Positions 1 through 11,768 of a stretch of DNA of 64,000 nt are shown here, in pieces. How positions within the stretch are numbered: position 1 is the stretch's first letter; every line of letters starts with the position of its first letter. The stretch lies in the NCBI GenBank assembly GCA_030267565.1, contig BRXU01000012.1, positions 1,424,501 to 1,488,500 on the forward strand. The letters run 5' to 3'. The position numbers were made by a program, and so were the translations under genes. The DNA comes from Pleodorina starrii (lineage: Eukaryota; Chlorophyta; Chlorophyceae; Chlamydomonadales; Volvocaceae). The notes under the pieces are model-generated. The model was not told the DNA's origin. It worked only from the letters and a program-made list of their open reading frames with translations, and did not search any database.

Positions 1-69
1 GAGAGCAGAGGCGGTGGAGGATGCTGATGGGGAAGAGGAGGCGACTGGCGGCGTCGGTATCATACTCAC

Positions 70-640
70 ACCCGGTGGACAAGCGGACATACGCCAGCAC
101 GCCTCTGTCCCATTACCTGAGCGACGCCCTGCTGCAACCGCTCCGCAAGCCGTTGCGCACGGGCTGCTGTGCCGAGAGACACACGGCCCCCATCCGCCAC
201 TTCATCGTTGTGGGCATCCTCCTCGTCGCTACCGGTCACACCATCCCGCTCGCCATCCTCTTCGCCCTGAAGCTTCAATATGTACTCCTGTGCTGCAGTT
301 ACGTGGGCATTATTCCGCATTATGCGTACGAACCCATGGGGACAGCCGCAACCGGAAGGAAAGCTGAAGGCCGCCCTTTTGACAATTGAAAGCCATTGCA
401 GGATACGGAAGGTGTCGGAAAGGTAAGAATTGCGTTGAGCTCACCTAACCGCAGTCGAAGCTGGTCCGCTGTCTCCTGCCCTGACTCCTCGTCATCCTTA
501 AGCTGCTCTTTTTCGTTATCCTCGTCGTCATTCAGGTAAAAAACAGCACCGTTATCGTCGTCTGTAGCTTCTTTCCTTGAGCGTTTTGGTGGCGCCTGGG
601 TTGTACGCTTTGCGGCATGCCGCTTAATTAGCCCCTTCAT
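70..640 (-). CDS. RRP9: U3 snoRNP 55-kDa WD40 protein (RRP9), first two coding exons, partial
   Basis: RRP9/U3-55K is a WD40 protein of the U3 small nucleolar RNP and acts in 18S pre-rRNA processing in the nucleolus. Only the N-terminal region before the propeller lies in the window. Exon 1 is 640-445: it starts with ATG, codes for a basic stretch (MKGLIKRHAAKRTTQ) and then an acidic one, and ends at a GTGAGC donor. Exon 2 starts at 292 after CTGCAG and the phase fits (1+2). Joined, the reading passes through ETADQLRLRL into AQEYILKL, the conserved signature just before the WD40 repeats in plant and animal RRP9. A long helical segment follows (AARAQRLAERLQQGVAQ). Exon 2 ends at a GTGTGAGTATG donor near 70-72, with two possible splice points. 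The WD40 exons must lie beyond base 1. The identification rests on this N-terminal signature alone. Confidence 0.68.
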
Positions 641-1974
641 CTGAACGTATTTACCAAAAATTAGAGTTACGCGTGTATACGTGTTCAGCTGGAATGCAGG
701 CAGGGCGGCGGGCAAGACGGCCGGAGCCCACGGAACCAACGGAATTTCCGTACAAATTCCGGCGGAGGCTCCCATATTTGGTATTTGGCGAGGGCTCAAT
801 TAAGCGCACTTATACATTACAAGGGCACAGTACCGTAGCCGCTACACTTGCCAAACGCGACGTGCAAGTCGCGCAGCTTTGTTCTTCGTTGTCCCTCATC
901 GTAGCCTTGAACGCTGACTTTCCGGCTTTCTGCAAATGATGCCTAAAATATTCATAATGGAGTATGAAAGGAAGCCCTTTGCAAAGGGACATCTCCAGTC
1001 GAAAGGCGCGAGGGCGTTGCGCCGCACCGCCGGTCAGCAGTCGGCATGCACGCCACGTCTCCAAGCCGCTTCAGCCGCTTGCAGGCGAGGGTTGAGGCCT
1101 GGGGCTTGCGGGTGCAAGCCTGGCTTCGGCTGCCACGAGAAGCATTGGGCGTTAAGGAAGCAAGGTATTCCTCGTGGGACCTCGTCAGACCTAACACAAA
1201 ACCCAACACTACAGCCGCACCGGTCTCTCGTGACAGACACCTCGCTTACGAGCCGGTTGGGAAACATTGGGGGGGACGCTTGGGGCGGGTGCGGGCGTGG
1301 TGGTTACTAGATGGCGGGTTGCGACGCCAGTACATACAAACACCGGTTGGGGGCACTGGCGGGGACACAAAGGACACCCGGAGAAAGGAGCGGGCCGTGG
1401 GGGTATGGGGCTTCGGCGCCCATAAGCATTGGTACAGTTGAAGAGCTTGGCCGGGGTTGCTGTCTGGGATACACTCGGGGGGAGCAGCGGGCCAGGAGGG
1501 CAACGACACCAAACCGAAGGGCTTGGGGCCAAGACACAGGAGGGTATGGCGTGTGGAGTGGAGGGCTTTCGTACTGAAGGATGTTGTTACAGTGGACCCC
1601 AGGACATTGGTAACGTTTGCGCGAATGAGCCAACAGAGGTCGCCAGGGTCAGCGCCATGATGGGGGGTGAGGGTTACGGTGCAGTCACTTGACATTTACG
1701 CTCAACTCATCTGCGTAAGGGACAGGATAACGACACCCCAGCCACGGCGGGACGCACCCCAACGCAGCGAAAGCACGAAGCCGGCCTCAGACACTGGAAA
1801 TCGCCCTCCGGACGGCTTGCTACTGTAATTCCATGCTAATCCCTGGGTCGGACCCGACCCCTGGGCGCCGTGCCGCTGCAATAAAACAACGGCCATCCTC
1901 CATGGAACTGAATGCCGCCAGGGCGACCACATCCCGGACACATTGTTGCATCCTATCCGGCGGGAGCATCAGCT
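641..1974. other. spacer upstream of RRP9; no gene recognised
   Basis: Short overlapping frames occur on both strands, but none shows a recognisable domain or splice-supported structure. The part at 1040-1700 is GC-rich and open in several frames at once, which is a composition effect. The first few hundred bases presumably carry the RRP9 promoter and 5' UTR. Confidence 0.4.
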
Positions 1975-2780
1975 ACAAGGTCCTGTCGTCTATCTACTTG
2001 CCCGGAGACCCAAATGGGGGCAACAGCTCCTCAGCAGCTCTTGACAGCGGATCTCGACAGCCATGACTTGGATCCGTCCCTGGTGGAACCCGTACCGTCC
2101 GGCCTTCCCGACCCCGACACCGCCGCGTGCCATAATCAGGATTGCATAGGATGTTCAAAGCCGTCGCGAAGCCGCGCGTCGCAAAGTTATGATGTAGTAT
2201 CAATATACTGCACAGCGTACATTGTATTTCTATTAGGGCTTGCCGACTGGACTTGCTGGGCGAGGCTGGGCGCCCCGCAGAAGACCGCATCGTGCGTGCA
2301 TTTGCGGCTTGGCGTCCAACAACCAGTTTGCTCCTCATAGTTTGTCCCTTGCAACCTTTGTAATAGTAGTATGCGTCAAGGCGGTCGGACCGGCTAGCAG
2401 AGCTGTGGTGTGGCCGCGGGGGCAAATTTCGCTATGCAAATGTAGTTGGGCGTCAAAACGAAGAGACGCCGTCATGTTAAAATTCATATGTGAGCAACTT
2501 GGTATAAAATGGAATGAATAGGAGCTCTGGATGCGTTGGAGCGAGTGCGGCCTCGGAGCTTGGACTCAGTCAAACATCTTTCATATTGACACATGCACTA
2601 TTGTTGTTTCTAATTGCAATAGAGGTTTTTAAGGGCTATTGGAACTGATTTACAGCGTCTAGAGAGAGTAAAGTTGGTCGTCACTCAGCCATCCAGCAAG
2701 GCAGCCTGGCAGCAGCCACGGACAGGGGCAACCCTAGGGGGCCGGGGCCCCCAGGGCGCTTCGCGCTGGGCCCCCACAAA
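1975..2780 (+). repeat. dispersed repeat family R1, copy a (near full length)
   Basis: This is the most complete R1 copy together with 59130-59922. It begins around GTCCTGTCGTCTATCTACTT, runs through the marker CAGCAGCTCTTGACAGCGG (about 2032) and the marker GATGCGTTGGAGCGAGTGC (about 2530), and ends in a GC-rich palindrome followed by a short A-rich run at about 2736-2780. Other copies or fragments lie at 11200-11768 (+), 36485-36870 (+), 37790-38705 (-), 39160-39835 (+) and 59130-59922 (+). No long ORF is shared by the copies, so the element is probably non-autonomous. Its class is not determined. Confidence 0.75.
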
Positions 2781-3089
2781 AGATGATGCCACAGCGGTGT
2801 GACCGATGTGACGCAAGCGAACCGCTAAGGGAGTCAGTGCTCCGTTTGATACGTTCCATTGTGTTAGTTTCAGTCTACATCTCACTCTCGGTTGCGGGTA
2901 GCGTAGGCGCAGGGAGGGCCGCAGAGCCCTGCGCTTCCCTACCCGTGCGCCATGTCCTCGTGTCGGGCGTCAGTGTATGTGCGTATGTATGTGTGAAACC
3001 ATATCATGCACATGCAACCCAACTCAACTCCAAGACACACTCCACCGTCCTAGGAACCCTCCTCCCTCCCTCCCCATGTCATGGTACCG

Positions 3090-3765
3090 CTTTCAAGGGG
3101 CAGTCATCAGCGTACTGAGAAGTCGTGACACAGGTGCCGGCCGCCAACCAACACCCCACACCCCAGCCAGCGGGGCCAGGTGAGGAGGGCCTGGGCGACA
3201 GTGAGATAAGAGGTGGGGTGCAAGTAGGCAGCCCTGGCAGACCCTTCTGTGACACAGACGGGTACCGTAGGTGGCCATTGGCAAAGGCCATAGCCCGCGT
3301 GCCTGTGGTGAGGCACTGGAACCAAGCGAGAAACCTCTCGCCCGCGCCAAGTGCGGCCATGCAGTCGAAGAGGAAGCTGCGGTTGGCGGTGTCATACCGG
3401 TAGGCGTTCTGAATGTCCACCGGCCTGCCCCCGAGCGCACCATGGCAGGCAGAAGCTGGAGAAGGAGGATGTCGTCGGCAATCTGGCATCCGGGCATTGT
3501 GCTCCGCATAAATAGTGAGCTTGAGCGAGGGTAGGAGGCGGCGGGCCAGGACGCGGGCGAGGGTGCGGTAATCCGCGTGCCCTGCAGCCCGACCGGTAGT
3601 TGGGGCTTGGGGGCGTGGGATCGCCCGCCTGGTAGGACAAGATGACCCCATCAAGCCAGGAAGCCCACGGGGGCAGCGCCAGCGGGGGCGAATAGCGAAT
3701 AGCGAGAAGACACGTGCCAGGAGCGGGGCAAAGATGCCATGCAAGTGGCTGGTACAGCTCAACCG
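3090..3765 (-). pseudogene. degenerate non-LTR retrotransposon (LINE) reverse transcriptase
   Basis: Reading leftwards from about 3765, the minus strand shows an RT palm in order: DYRTLARVLARRL (finger motif), VDIQNAY (catalytic region A with its Asp), RSFLFDCMAALGAGERFLAW, then QYADD, the YxDD active-site box. The segment between, expected to read as the RQGCPLAP motif, is found in another frame (VCQGCLLAPHL, about 3235-3270). Several frameshifts have therefore destroyed the ORF. No endonuclease or downstream domain is visible in frame. This is a LINE remnant of the type common in chlorophyte genomes, and it cannot be active as it stands. Confidence 0.75.
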
Positions 3766-3769
3766 GTCA

Positions 3770-5053
3770 ATGGGGCCAGGGCGCCCGGCCCCGGTGGCAG
3801 GCGATTTCAGTCACCAGCTCACCACCGTTGAGATGTCAGTTGTACCCTTGTACGGTCACCACGCACATGTCCAGTAAATGGACAGCCCGGGCATGCTTAC
3901 CGGTACACAAACCCAGGTATTCACGGAACAAGTGGTTCCCACGCCCACGCCCAGTTACTCTATACGTGAATGCATATGCACATCATGCCTGAATCCCTTC
4001 GGTCCTGTCCCGTTGTCGCTGTAAGGGGCAGGGGGCGGGCCCTACGATCGAGCGGTCCTGTCCGTTCCATGCCATGCAGCCAGCATGACCCCACGACTCA
4101 CTGCAATCAGCCGACAACCAATTGTGAACCTTAACGCGCGGCGCTGTTCAGCTGCCCCGGTCAATCCGGGTGCCCACGCCAACCGCTGTGCACATCAATC
4201 CACTCTCCCGTCAAGCCCTCGAACACAGACCAAAGCACCTAAGTAATATCCGCTCTCCGCCGCCCTCCACTCTTGAATGCTGCGCCTTTTGCTGCTGTGG
4301 TGCTGCGACCCGTTGCCAACGTGCCAACGGCCCGCCGGACGGCGGGAGGGAGAAAAGGGCGGCCCTAGGTGAAACGGACGGCAATACCGGTAAGGCAATA
4401 GGCACTTATCCCGGCAACACCGCGACACCGGTGAGCCACTCTTTCACACGCCGGCAGGCGGGCGGCCGAACCCGGCACCACGTCCCTTCTTTCTTCCTAA
4501 TGCAGATGACCGCTCACCGCAATGATGCGGTCAGGTCGGCGCGGCGCCAATGCTACAAACGGAACGCCTGAAACGCAGGGCGAGCGTCACAAGACGGCCG
4601 CGGTCGCCGCCGTGCTCCCAGCCGTGCAGTCGCGACCGCCCCTCCCGCCCCGCTCGCTCCCTTCCCAGTTCCCACCTGCAGTACCCACTCCATCTCACCT
4701 CAACCCCTCCTGTTTCCTACGGCACGTCCCGAACACAACGCGCAGCCCAAAGTCCCTGTCCTCCCTCGCGCGCCTCCCTCATATCCATACAGGAGACGCC
4801 ATCGCGCGCCCAAAAGCACTACCCCCACGCACGCGGTCTACGAGCGGGCACTGCAGCGCAGCTGCGGGGCGGGTCAACCTCGGGGGTTAAGTTCCCCCAC
4901 CTGCAGGCTCCTCCCGCCGCTGCACCCGAGTCCGACCCTGCCGCTTCAGGCTCCTCCCGCCGGGGACGGTTCAAAACCGCAGCGCAGCAACTCGTGCAAG
5001 AAGCCGACGACTCTCGGCCCTCCGCTGTCTCCATCCGTCCCTCCCTCCCTCCC
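3770..5053. other. spacer downstream of the GT92 gene; no gene recognised
   Basis: The long plus-strand frame at 4550-5431 is the complement of the last GT92 exon plus its 3' flank and has low-complexity, proline/serine/arginine-rich content. No TTACA (reverse of TGTAA) is seen in the 500 bases after the GT92 stop, so its polyadenylation site is not located. Confidence 0.4.
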
Positions 5054-8000
5054 TTACTGCTCCGCCACCCCCGCTGTCCTTTCGTCGGGGTGCGGTCCCG
5101 CGAAGATCCAGTTCCGGAAGGGCTGCAGCTCGCTCTCGGCCGGACGCTTCCGACGGCCGCCGAAGAAATTGATCACATGCAGCAGCACCATGCACTTGTG
5201 ATTCACAAGCGCCGTACGTCCGTACAACGGTACAGCATCGTGCACGAAGAACAGCACCGCCTGCGCGCCGGGCTGCAGCACGGCTTTACCGTGAAGGCGA
5301 CTCAGAGGCCGCGCGTAGACGCGGTCGTACAACTCCAGGGGATGCGAGAAGCTAGCGTTGGCCACCACGGCGGACGCAGCAACGCCGCCGCCGCCGCCCA
5401 CAGTGAGGTTGTTCCCGAGCGACCCGGGTAGAATCCACATCTTGCGCTCGTCGCCGGGATCCGTCGTACTCGACAGCACGTCGAATCGCTGCAGTGAGTG
5501 GATGGTGACATCGGGCCCGTCGGCTTTCATGCAGCCGGTCAGCGGCTCCGGCCAACGGTGGTTGGGTTTGGGGATGTAGAGGTACTCGTCGATGTCGGTA
5601 ACGATAACCCACAGGTTGGCGCCGCAGGCGGAGAGCCCCAGGTTCACGTGGCTTGCAAAGAGGGCCTGGTCGTAGTTGTACCTGAGGGGCAGTACCGGTA
5701 TCATACACAGTACAGCACGGCAGGCAGGCAGTGGTGCGGCTGTGCGGAGGGCGAGGCGACGGTAAAAGGGGGTGGCCAGAAGTAGAGGAGGCAGCCGCGG
5801 CGCGCTGCGGCTGGTCAGACAATGGTAAACGTGCCGCAATTCCGCGGCCGCGGACGCCAACGCAATCCCACTTGCTCATATACCGACCCGACCTGGCACT
5901 GCCTTTTTGGAGCTACCGTACGCAGCCCACAGCCCCCTTCAGCGCCCACCTACCCTAGTGGCCGGCCCCTGCCGTCGTCGTCGTCGTGCGAGCGCTCGTG
6001 CATGTCCCATTCGACCAGCCTGCGGGCCACAAACAAATGGAGATGGAAACGTCCGATGCATACAGCGGCACACACCGCAAAAAGTACCGCAGGCAGGCAG
6101 GCAGGCAGGCTGACCTCCTTGCCGTACCGCACGCGCGAGCTGAGCGAGTTGCCCAGCGGCAGGGCTGGGCTCGGTACTTGGGAAGTTGGGATTGGGTCCG
6201 GGAATCGGATGGCAGTGCCATGGAAGTCCCATTGCAGCCCGAACGCCACCGCATGTCGCCAGGGTTAGGGTTAGCCACAACACGGCAGCTCCACCGCATT
6301 CTTTTCCGGTGCCACCACCACCACCACCACCACCACACCACCACCACGCCGCACCAGACCCGCAGCCCATCAACGACCAACCACCCCAACCGCAAGCCCA
6401 CCTGAGCTGCCCCCGCCGCATCAGCTCCGCCGTCTTCGGGTCCCTCCGCAGGTAGCTCTGCTGCAGCTCGTCCGTGTACAGCAGCAGCCCCGACGCACCC
6501 ATCGCCACCTGCGGCACGAAACGGACACAAGAAAGCGCACACGCGTTGTACCGTTACCGTTACGCCCCGCTGACGGACCGTGTCAAGGGAGCTTTCGCTC
6601 GTTGGTAAGCAGGCGCAACGCTCGCCGTTGTGCCGGCGGTTTCGATGTCGAGTTGTGGCAAGTAAAGCACTAAAGCTAATACTTGGGAGTTATGGTGTCT
6701 AAATTTTGCGAATTGTTCATAAACCCAGACAACCGCACACTCAGTGCGCCACCAGAGCTGCCGATTCCTATTGCACGCACGCACGCACGCACCCCAACCC
6801 ACGTAACAAACACATACGCAGCTGGTTCAGGAATCAAGCCGCCATGCCCGCCATCGGGCCACGGCCTCGCCATCCATAGGTGCTAATCCTCAGGTAATAT
6901 TCCAGGTAACTGCGTTTGCGTTCCCTCGCCCCGGGCCGTTCTAATTATCCCTAGGTGCTATCGTGTCCTCTCAGGCTCCTGGCTGCGGCACCGCACCGCA
7001 CCGCACCTGGTAGCTGACGTAGTTCCACAGCCGGGCCGCCACGTGCGCCTGGAACCCCGCCCAGTCACGGATGGAGACTGTGCTTCGGACCGCGCCGATA
7101 GTCGTGAAGAGCGCAGGATGCGTGGCGTTGTACCGTCCCGTCGGCGCCAGCCACTCGCACGTGGGGTCCAGTCGCGCCGGCGGCAGGCAGATGGGGGCCT
7201 TGTGCTTGGGGTAGCTGGCCTCGATGAGCTGGCGGGGAATGGGAGCGAGAAGCGGGGTGGGTGCATGGGCCGGTAGGGTAGCGGTAGCGGCGTTGGCGTT
7301 GGCGGCGAGCCAAGAAAAAGGTGGGGTTGATTGAGAGGTACGGGAGTAAGCGAGAGCCGGCGAGGCATGCCCGTCAGTCGCCAGTTGGCCCGGGGGACTG
7401 GCACCGTCTTGGCGCGGAACGGCCGGGGAGCCGGCAGCGCGTCACACGGCGAGGATCGTCGCCATCGTTCTGCACATCTGCAGCGGCTGCCCTCCATCCC
7501 GGGCGTCTCGGTTACCGGTACTTTGCTGCTGCGTTTCTTCCTTACATCCCCCCGGCGCAGCTCTGCTCCACTGAGAACCATTGCAGCCCCGCCCTCCCCG
7601 TCCTTCCATGATCTCCTTCCCGTGCCCCCATCGTCGCCAGCCGCTCAGCCCAGTCCCCCACTGACATCGCCCTACCCGTTGGGAGGCCGCGGGCCGCCAG
7701 GGAAAGTACTGGCGGTCATACTCAGGGCTGTCGCGCTCTCCGCCCTATGGCATGCAGCACGCCGCGCAACGCGCACAGCCTTTTCTTTTCGGGAGGGCCG
7801 CCTGCGCTGCTCTTGGGGCTGCGCCTCGGGACCCATGGCGCCGCACCTTGAAGCAGTCCCCGACCCCGTCCGGCAAGTCCACCCGGAACGAGTACGGTCG
7901 CAGGTTGTGGTCGATGACACTGGAGGCGTGATGGGCCTGGGGCTCGTAAACGCTGCGCAGGATGGGCCCCGGCTCGGCGGTTTCCAACAGCAGCTCCGGC

Positions 8001-8780
8001 TTCCATTGGGCGTGGTCCAGCGGCAGCTTCAGGTGTCCCCATTGCCGACTGTGGATATCGAAGGGGTTGTCTGCCCACACCATTATGCGAATGGAGTCCT
8101 GTCGGGCCGTGGAACGGATACGGAATAGGGAATGGTGGTACTTGTCTACTACGTTACAAGTGGGCTCCAGACCCTGACATGGTAGGGTCAGCGGGCCAGA
8201 GGGCCGAGCTCTGCAGCGGAAACGACCGAGTCAAAGGAAAGCACGACCAGGCAAGACAGCACCGAGTCATCCCAGCCGGTGTGGTGGCCTGACTTGGGGT
8301 GTGTACAGCACAGGTGAGGGCCACGGTAAGCCAAGACAACCGCCAAGGCACAGGGTCTCGGCACCTGGCGCTAACGACCAGTTGGACCCCCGTTGGTGGA
8401 TGAGGGGGTGGTCTCACCTGTGCTTGGTGCGGTAGGTCGTAAGGTGCCCGACGGGCGCCGACGCGCTTCAGCCAGACGGTCAGCACGACCGTGACGTTTT
8501 TACGCCCATCTCGAGTCTCCGGTATTATCGCATATACTGGCCGAACAACCCGCACTCCGAGGTCCGATGACGCGCTCCACGGCTCTTGCTGACTCCCTGG
8601 TTGAGAGTTTTTTGCTGACGAATCCGACTGTAGCGACGGGTTCCAATTTATTGACGATTTCGACTGCGCTTGGCCATAGTGGAACGCTGTACGCACCGTA
8701 GCTATAAAGAGGAAAGTTAAGAGCGCGAAGGGAAGCACCTTGGTCACCCATGGCGTGTAGTTATATCGGTGGCGCATCAT
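5054..8780 (-). CDS. glycosyltransferase family 92 (DUF23) protein
   Basis: Six exons join in phase to 570 codons plus stop: 8780-8418, 8173-7847, 7228-7007, 6508-6402, 6019-5954 and 5681-5054. The N-terminus has a basic start followed by one hydrophobic segment (about residues 14-30, LPFALLTFLFIATV), a signal anchor typical of Golgi type II transferases. The catalytic half contains NLWVIVTDIDEYLYIP, where DID is the expected metal-binding DxD motif of GT92, followed by a tail with HPLELYDRVYARPLS and LVNHKCMVLLHVINFFGG. GT92 enzymes add sugars, galactose in the characterised cases, to glycans in the secretory pathway. The acceptor here cannot be told. Exon 5 codes for a run of four aspartates from a GTC/GAC microsatellite. 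All intron phases agree, which supports the model. The family call is firm; the exact substrate is unknown. Confidence 0.85.
6310..6345. repeat. CAC trinucleotide run inside a GT92 intron
   Basis: A (CAC)n tract lies in the intron between exons 4 and 5 of the GT92 gene. In one plus frame it reads as polyhistidine, which has no meaning here. Other simple repeats in the same introns or nearby are CAGG at about 6090-6110 and GCAC at about 6774-6792. Confidence 0.8.
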
Positions 8781-10150
8781 GAAATGCCTCTACAACGCTG
8801 TGCGAGGACAGACACACTGTCCTGTAGGTTTCTTATTGGATGCGTGCTTCTGCAAGCGGGTGGCCTTCTGAAGAAGTGCAGGCCGGGAACGAGCTTGCGC
8901 GCGTTACCGCGTTAACGCAGTGCTTCTCTCGTGCCTGTAAGAGTTTAGGAAATTCGACATGGTAACCATAAACCATTACGCAATTTATCATGATAAAGTG
9001 CGATGTGCGAGGCCGCTCACGCCAGCAGAACCGACGGACTTTCCGTGCAATTTCCAACGCATGACGGCCCGTAAATGTCATGCAGAGCAACAAACATGTT
9101 TTGTCCTCATTTACCACCACCCAGGCATTCAGGCCATTTTGCGTGCGATCCGTTCGTCTTCTGGTCATGGCTGTCGGCCACGGTGGCGAGCCTTGGGGGG
9201 CGACGGTCGGCCATTTCACGGCTTATGCTTGGCAGTAGATGTGCCCGTACATTACCGTTATATCATTTGTGCTTTGGGTTTCTGAACCAAAAGGGGGTTG
9301 TCCCCCGGAACGGAGTAAAGGTCCGTACGCGTGGGAGGTGGGACACAATACTGCAATACAGCAGTAAAAGGCAGTAAAAGGCAGTATCAGGATTGTATAC
9401 GCAACGCGAAATGGCTTCGGGCGTGCTCACTGCTCACCTCCGACTGCCGTAGAGCAGGCGGAACAGGATGCGGAACGGAGGGCACAAAAAAGGCCGGGCC
9501 GGGCAGGGCTGGGCGACACATTGGCCCTCGTGCTGACCAAAACTGTAACGGTCACCAACGACCATCATAACGCGACCATGTCGACACGTCTGCGGGCACG
9601 CTCCCTCGCGCAATTGCCGGAAGGGCGCGGACTTGTGGATGCGTTGTTGGACAGCGCCATACAACAAGCACGACAACGCGCGCAGGTCATCCTGCATATG
9701 ACGCAAGATGTCTTCCTAGCGGGCCAGCGGGCCCTGCGGAGATCAGGTTACCGTATTCAAAGCTCACACAAGACATCCAAAGAGGCACGGGCCAAAGTGG
9801 CGCATCCCCACCCGGCCGCAGGCTGGCCCTTTGCCCCCTACCGCCCCCCTGTGCGTCGGGCTGACCCTGGTCCGCGAGCACAGCCGTCTTTCCAGCCGAC
9901 CCCATCCCCCCCAGGCCCCACCCCGACCCAAGTCACAGGAAGTACAGCCTTCGCACGCACATTGGAGTACAGCTGACGAAAAGCCCCACCAGCTAGCTGA
10001 TTACTGCCCGAGCATGCTTGGCGATATGAGCCCCCCGCCCGCCCGCCCGCCCGCCCGCCTGCGCCCTCTTGACAGAAGCCATAACAGTCCAGTCCTAGCC
10101 CAATCAGCAGAGCCTAGCAGAGTGACCTCTACTTCAATCAAGACTTCACC
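8781..10150. other. spacer between GT92 promoter and transposase-like ORF
   Basis: No gene was recognised. The bases just above 8780 should hold the GT92 promoter. At 9350-9390 there is a short imperfect repeat of GGCAGTAAAA. At 10030-10061 there is a (CCCG)n run in an otherwise proline/arginine-coding, GC-rich stretch. Confidence 0.4.
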
Positions 10151-10480
10151 ATGAAGGAGATTTCCGCCCTGTCTAGAGGCTACCCGTGCGTTAGGACCGT
10201 GTCACAGATAATAAACGAGTTTCAGCAATATGGTTCATCTACGTTCAAACTGCAAGGACAAACGGGGCGCCTCCGGCCGTCCCGAAAAATGGACAGCCCG
10301 GCGAAGCAGCTGCTGTCGGACATTGTCGACAGGCTCGAGACTTCGCGACTCGTTGATATCGCTGCCGCTCTTTGCAACGAAACTGGCGCAGCGCCCGGTT
10401 TCTACACGGTCGTTGAGGTGCACAGTGCTCTGCAAGAGATGGGCATGACCCGTGTCCGTGTGACGAACCGTGCTTACGAG
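10151..10480 (+). CDS. transposase-like helix-turn-helix ORF (Tc1/IS630-like N-terminal region), fragment
   Basis: About 110 codons resemble the paired HTH DNA-binding region of Tc1/mariner-IS630 type transposases: an RTVSQIINEFQQYG helix pair, a GQTGRLRPSR linker in the place of the family's GRP(R) box, and a second unit from DSPAKQLLSDIVDRLETS through ALCNET to VVEVHSALQEMGMTRVRV. That last stretch matches the usual ending (V...L..lG...) before the DDE catalytic domain. No DDE domain follows; the frame runs directly into a 38-bp inverted repeat. It may be a broken element or the first exon of one. The start at 10151 is the first ATG in the frame and is only a guess. Family assignment is by pattern and not certain. 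Confidence 0.5.
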
Positions 10481-10520
10481 GCCGGTTCGTCACACGGACA
10501 GGGGTCATGCCCATCTCTTG
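10433..10520. repeat. 38-bp nearly perfect inverted repeat (hairpin) at the end of the transposase-like ORF
   Basis: Arms 10433-10470 and 10483-10520 are reverse complements with a single mismatch, separated by a 12-base loop. The left arm is coding sequence of the HTH ORF (QEMGMTRVRVTNR), so the right arm is an inverted copy of coding DNA rather than a separately evolved terminal repeat. Confidence 0.9.
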
Positions 10521-10870
10521 CCCATCCTAGTAGCCTAAGCCTGCATAGTCGTCCTCCTCGTAGGCCATGGACGCCGAGGGCACCCGGCTGTCGTGGTCTT
10601 GCACAAACACGTTTCGCGAGGACCGCCTGTGCAGTTTAAGATGAAAGCTCTTTGGGTTGAAAGAAATCGGGAGAGCACAACGGCCAACTAGCGAGGACCA
10701 GGATCGCCGGACCCAATTTGCGAGGACTGCCTGTGCTGTGGGCCCTGTATGGTTTCGGTGTTGTGTTTCCTGTGTCCCCGTTTGCGCGAGTCTGTGAAAC
10801 TGGACAAGGGGTTGGTGTCGGCTTCCTTGAAGCCGGAAAAAGGGCGGGGCCCCGTTCAATCCGTACGGGT

Positions 10871-11190
10871 TTAGTTGAGTGCTAGGGCGGCGAGGGCGTC
10901 AAGTGTGAGAGTGTCGACATTCCTGCTGATTGACAGCCAGAGCTTTATATCCCAAATGCCTGCGGCTTCAGCGATCCGCCCCATGTATAGCATCGCGCTC
11001 CGTGCGTCTCGCTCGGCACTGGGCAACTCTTCCCGCCAGCGGATTGTCTTTAGCTTGGCAGTAGACATGGAGTGGATAATTCGCAGAGCAGGACAGCGGA
11101 ACTGTTTGCGGGGGTCGCGACGACGTGCACTTGCCGCCGACGAGAGTGCACAGGCTTCGCTACCGAGGTATTCGCCATAGAGAGGCTTGA
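10871..11190 (-). other. open frame of unknown origin next to R1 copy b
   Basis: The minus strand is open for about 105 codons here, with a mixed, protein-like composition (RCPALRIIHSMSTAKLKTI and RSAMLYMGRIAEAAGIWDI). It ends at 10871 and its frame continues into the adjacent R1 repeat, so any coding meaning is limited to this part. I recognise no family. It could be a fragment of a transposon gene or chance. Confidence 0.25.
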
Positions 11191-11199
11191 CAACTTTAA

Positions 11200-11768
11200 C
11201 ATTAGGGCAGGGAATGTACAAGTCCCCTAGGTTGCCTACTGGACTTGTTGGGCGCCCGGCAAAAGACGGCATCGTGCGTGCATTTGCGGCTTGGCGTCCG
11301 ATAACCAGTTTGCCCCTCATAGTTTGTCCTTTGCAACCTTTGTTGTTCTTTGTAGTAGGAATATGCGTGCAGGCGGTCGGACCGGCTAGCAGAGCTGTGG
11401 TGCGGAAGCGGGACGAATGTTCGCTATGCAAACATAGTTGGTTGCCGAAACGAAGATTAATTTCACGCCGTCATTTCTAAATTCGAGGAACGATGTACCT
11501 TTTGAAATGAATTACAGGCAGAGAGGCGTTGGTTTGACTTCGGCCTCAGTCCATAGAGACTGCAGAAGTGGTTTGTACTCATACGAGTTTTGTAGCCTAT
11601 AACAAAGATGCCATGCAATGCAGAATGTAATTTGTTACTCATATCGCGTTTACGCTGGCCGAGATTCTGCACTTGGGTCAGGACATCATAGGCAGGCTGG
11701 CACGGACATGGGCAATCCTACAGGGCGGGGCCCCCCTGGGCGCTTCGCGCTGGGGCCCCGCCCAAAAA
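11200..11768 (+). repeat. repeat family R1, copy b (3' part, with perfect terminal hairpin)
   Basis: The copy starts at about GGACTTGTTGGGCGCCCGG and shares the CGGTCGGACCGGCTAGCAGAG block with the other copies. It ends with the clearest version of the R1 terminal palindrome: arms GGGCGGGGCCCC (11723-11734) and GGGGCCCCGCCC (11752-11763) are perfect complements around a 17-base loop that can itself pair (GCGC-TTC-GCGC). Six A residues follow. Confidence 0.75.

Noticed and set aside
1209..1695. Overlapping 100-150 codon frames on both strands at 1200-1700
   Set aside because: All frames are open together from base composition, and none has a domain or intron support.
6256..6272. Telomere-like AGGGTTAGGGTTAG
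   Set aside because: Only two units and not the TTTTAGGG type of volvocine algae; chance.
5986..6405. Plus-strand ORF with a polyhistidine run
   Set aside because: The histidines come from a CAC microsatellite within a GT92 intron; the rest has no motif.
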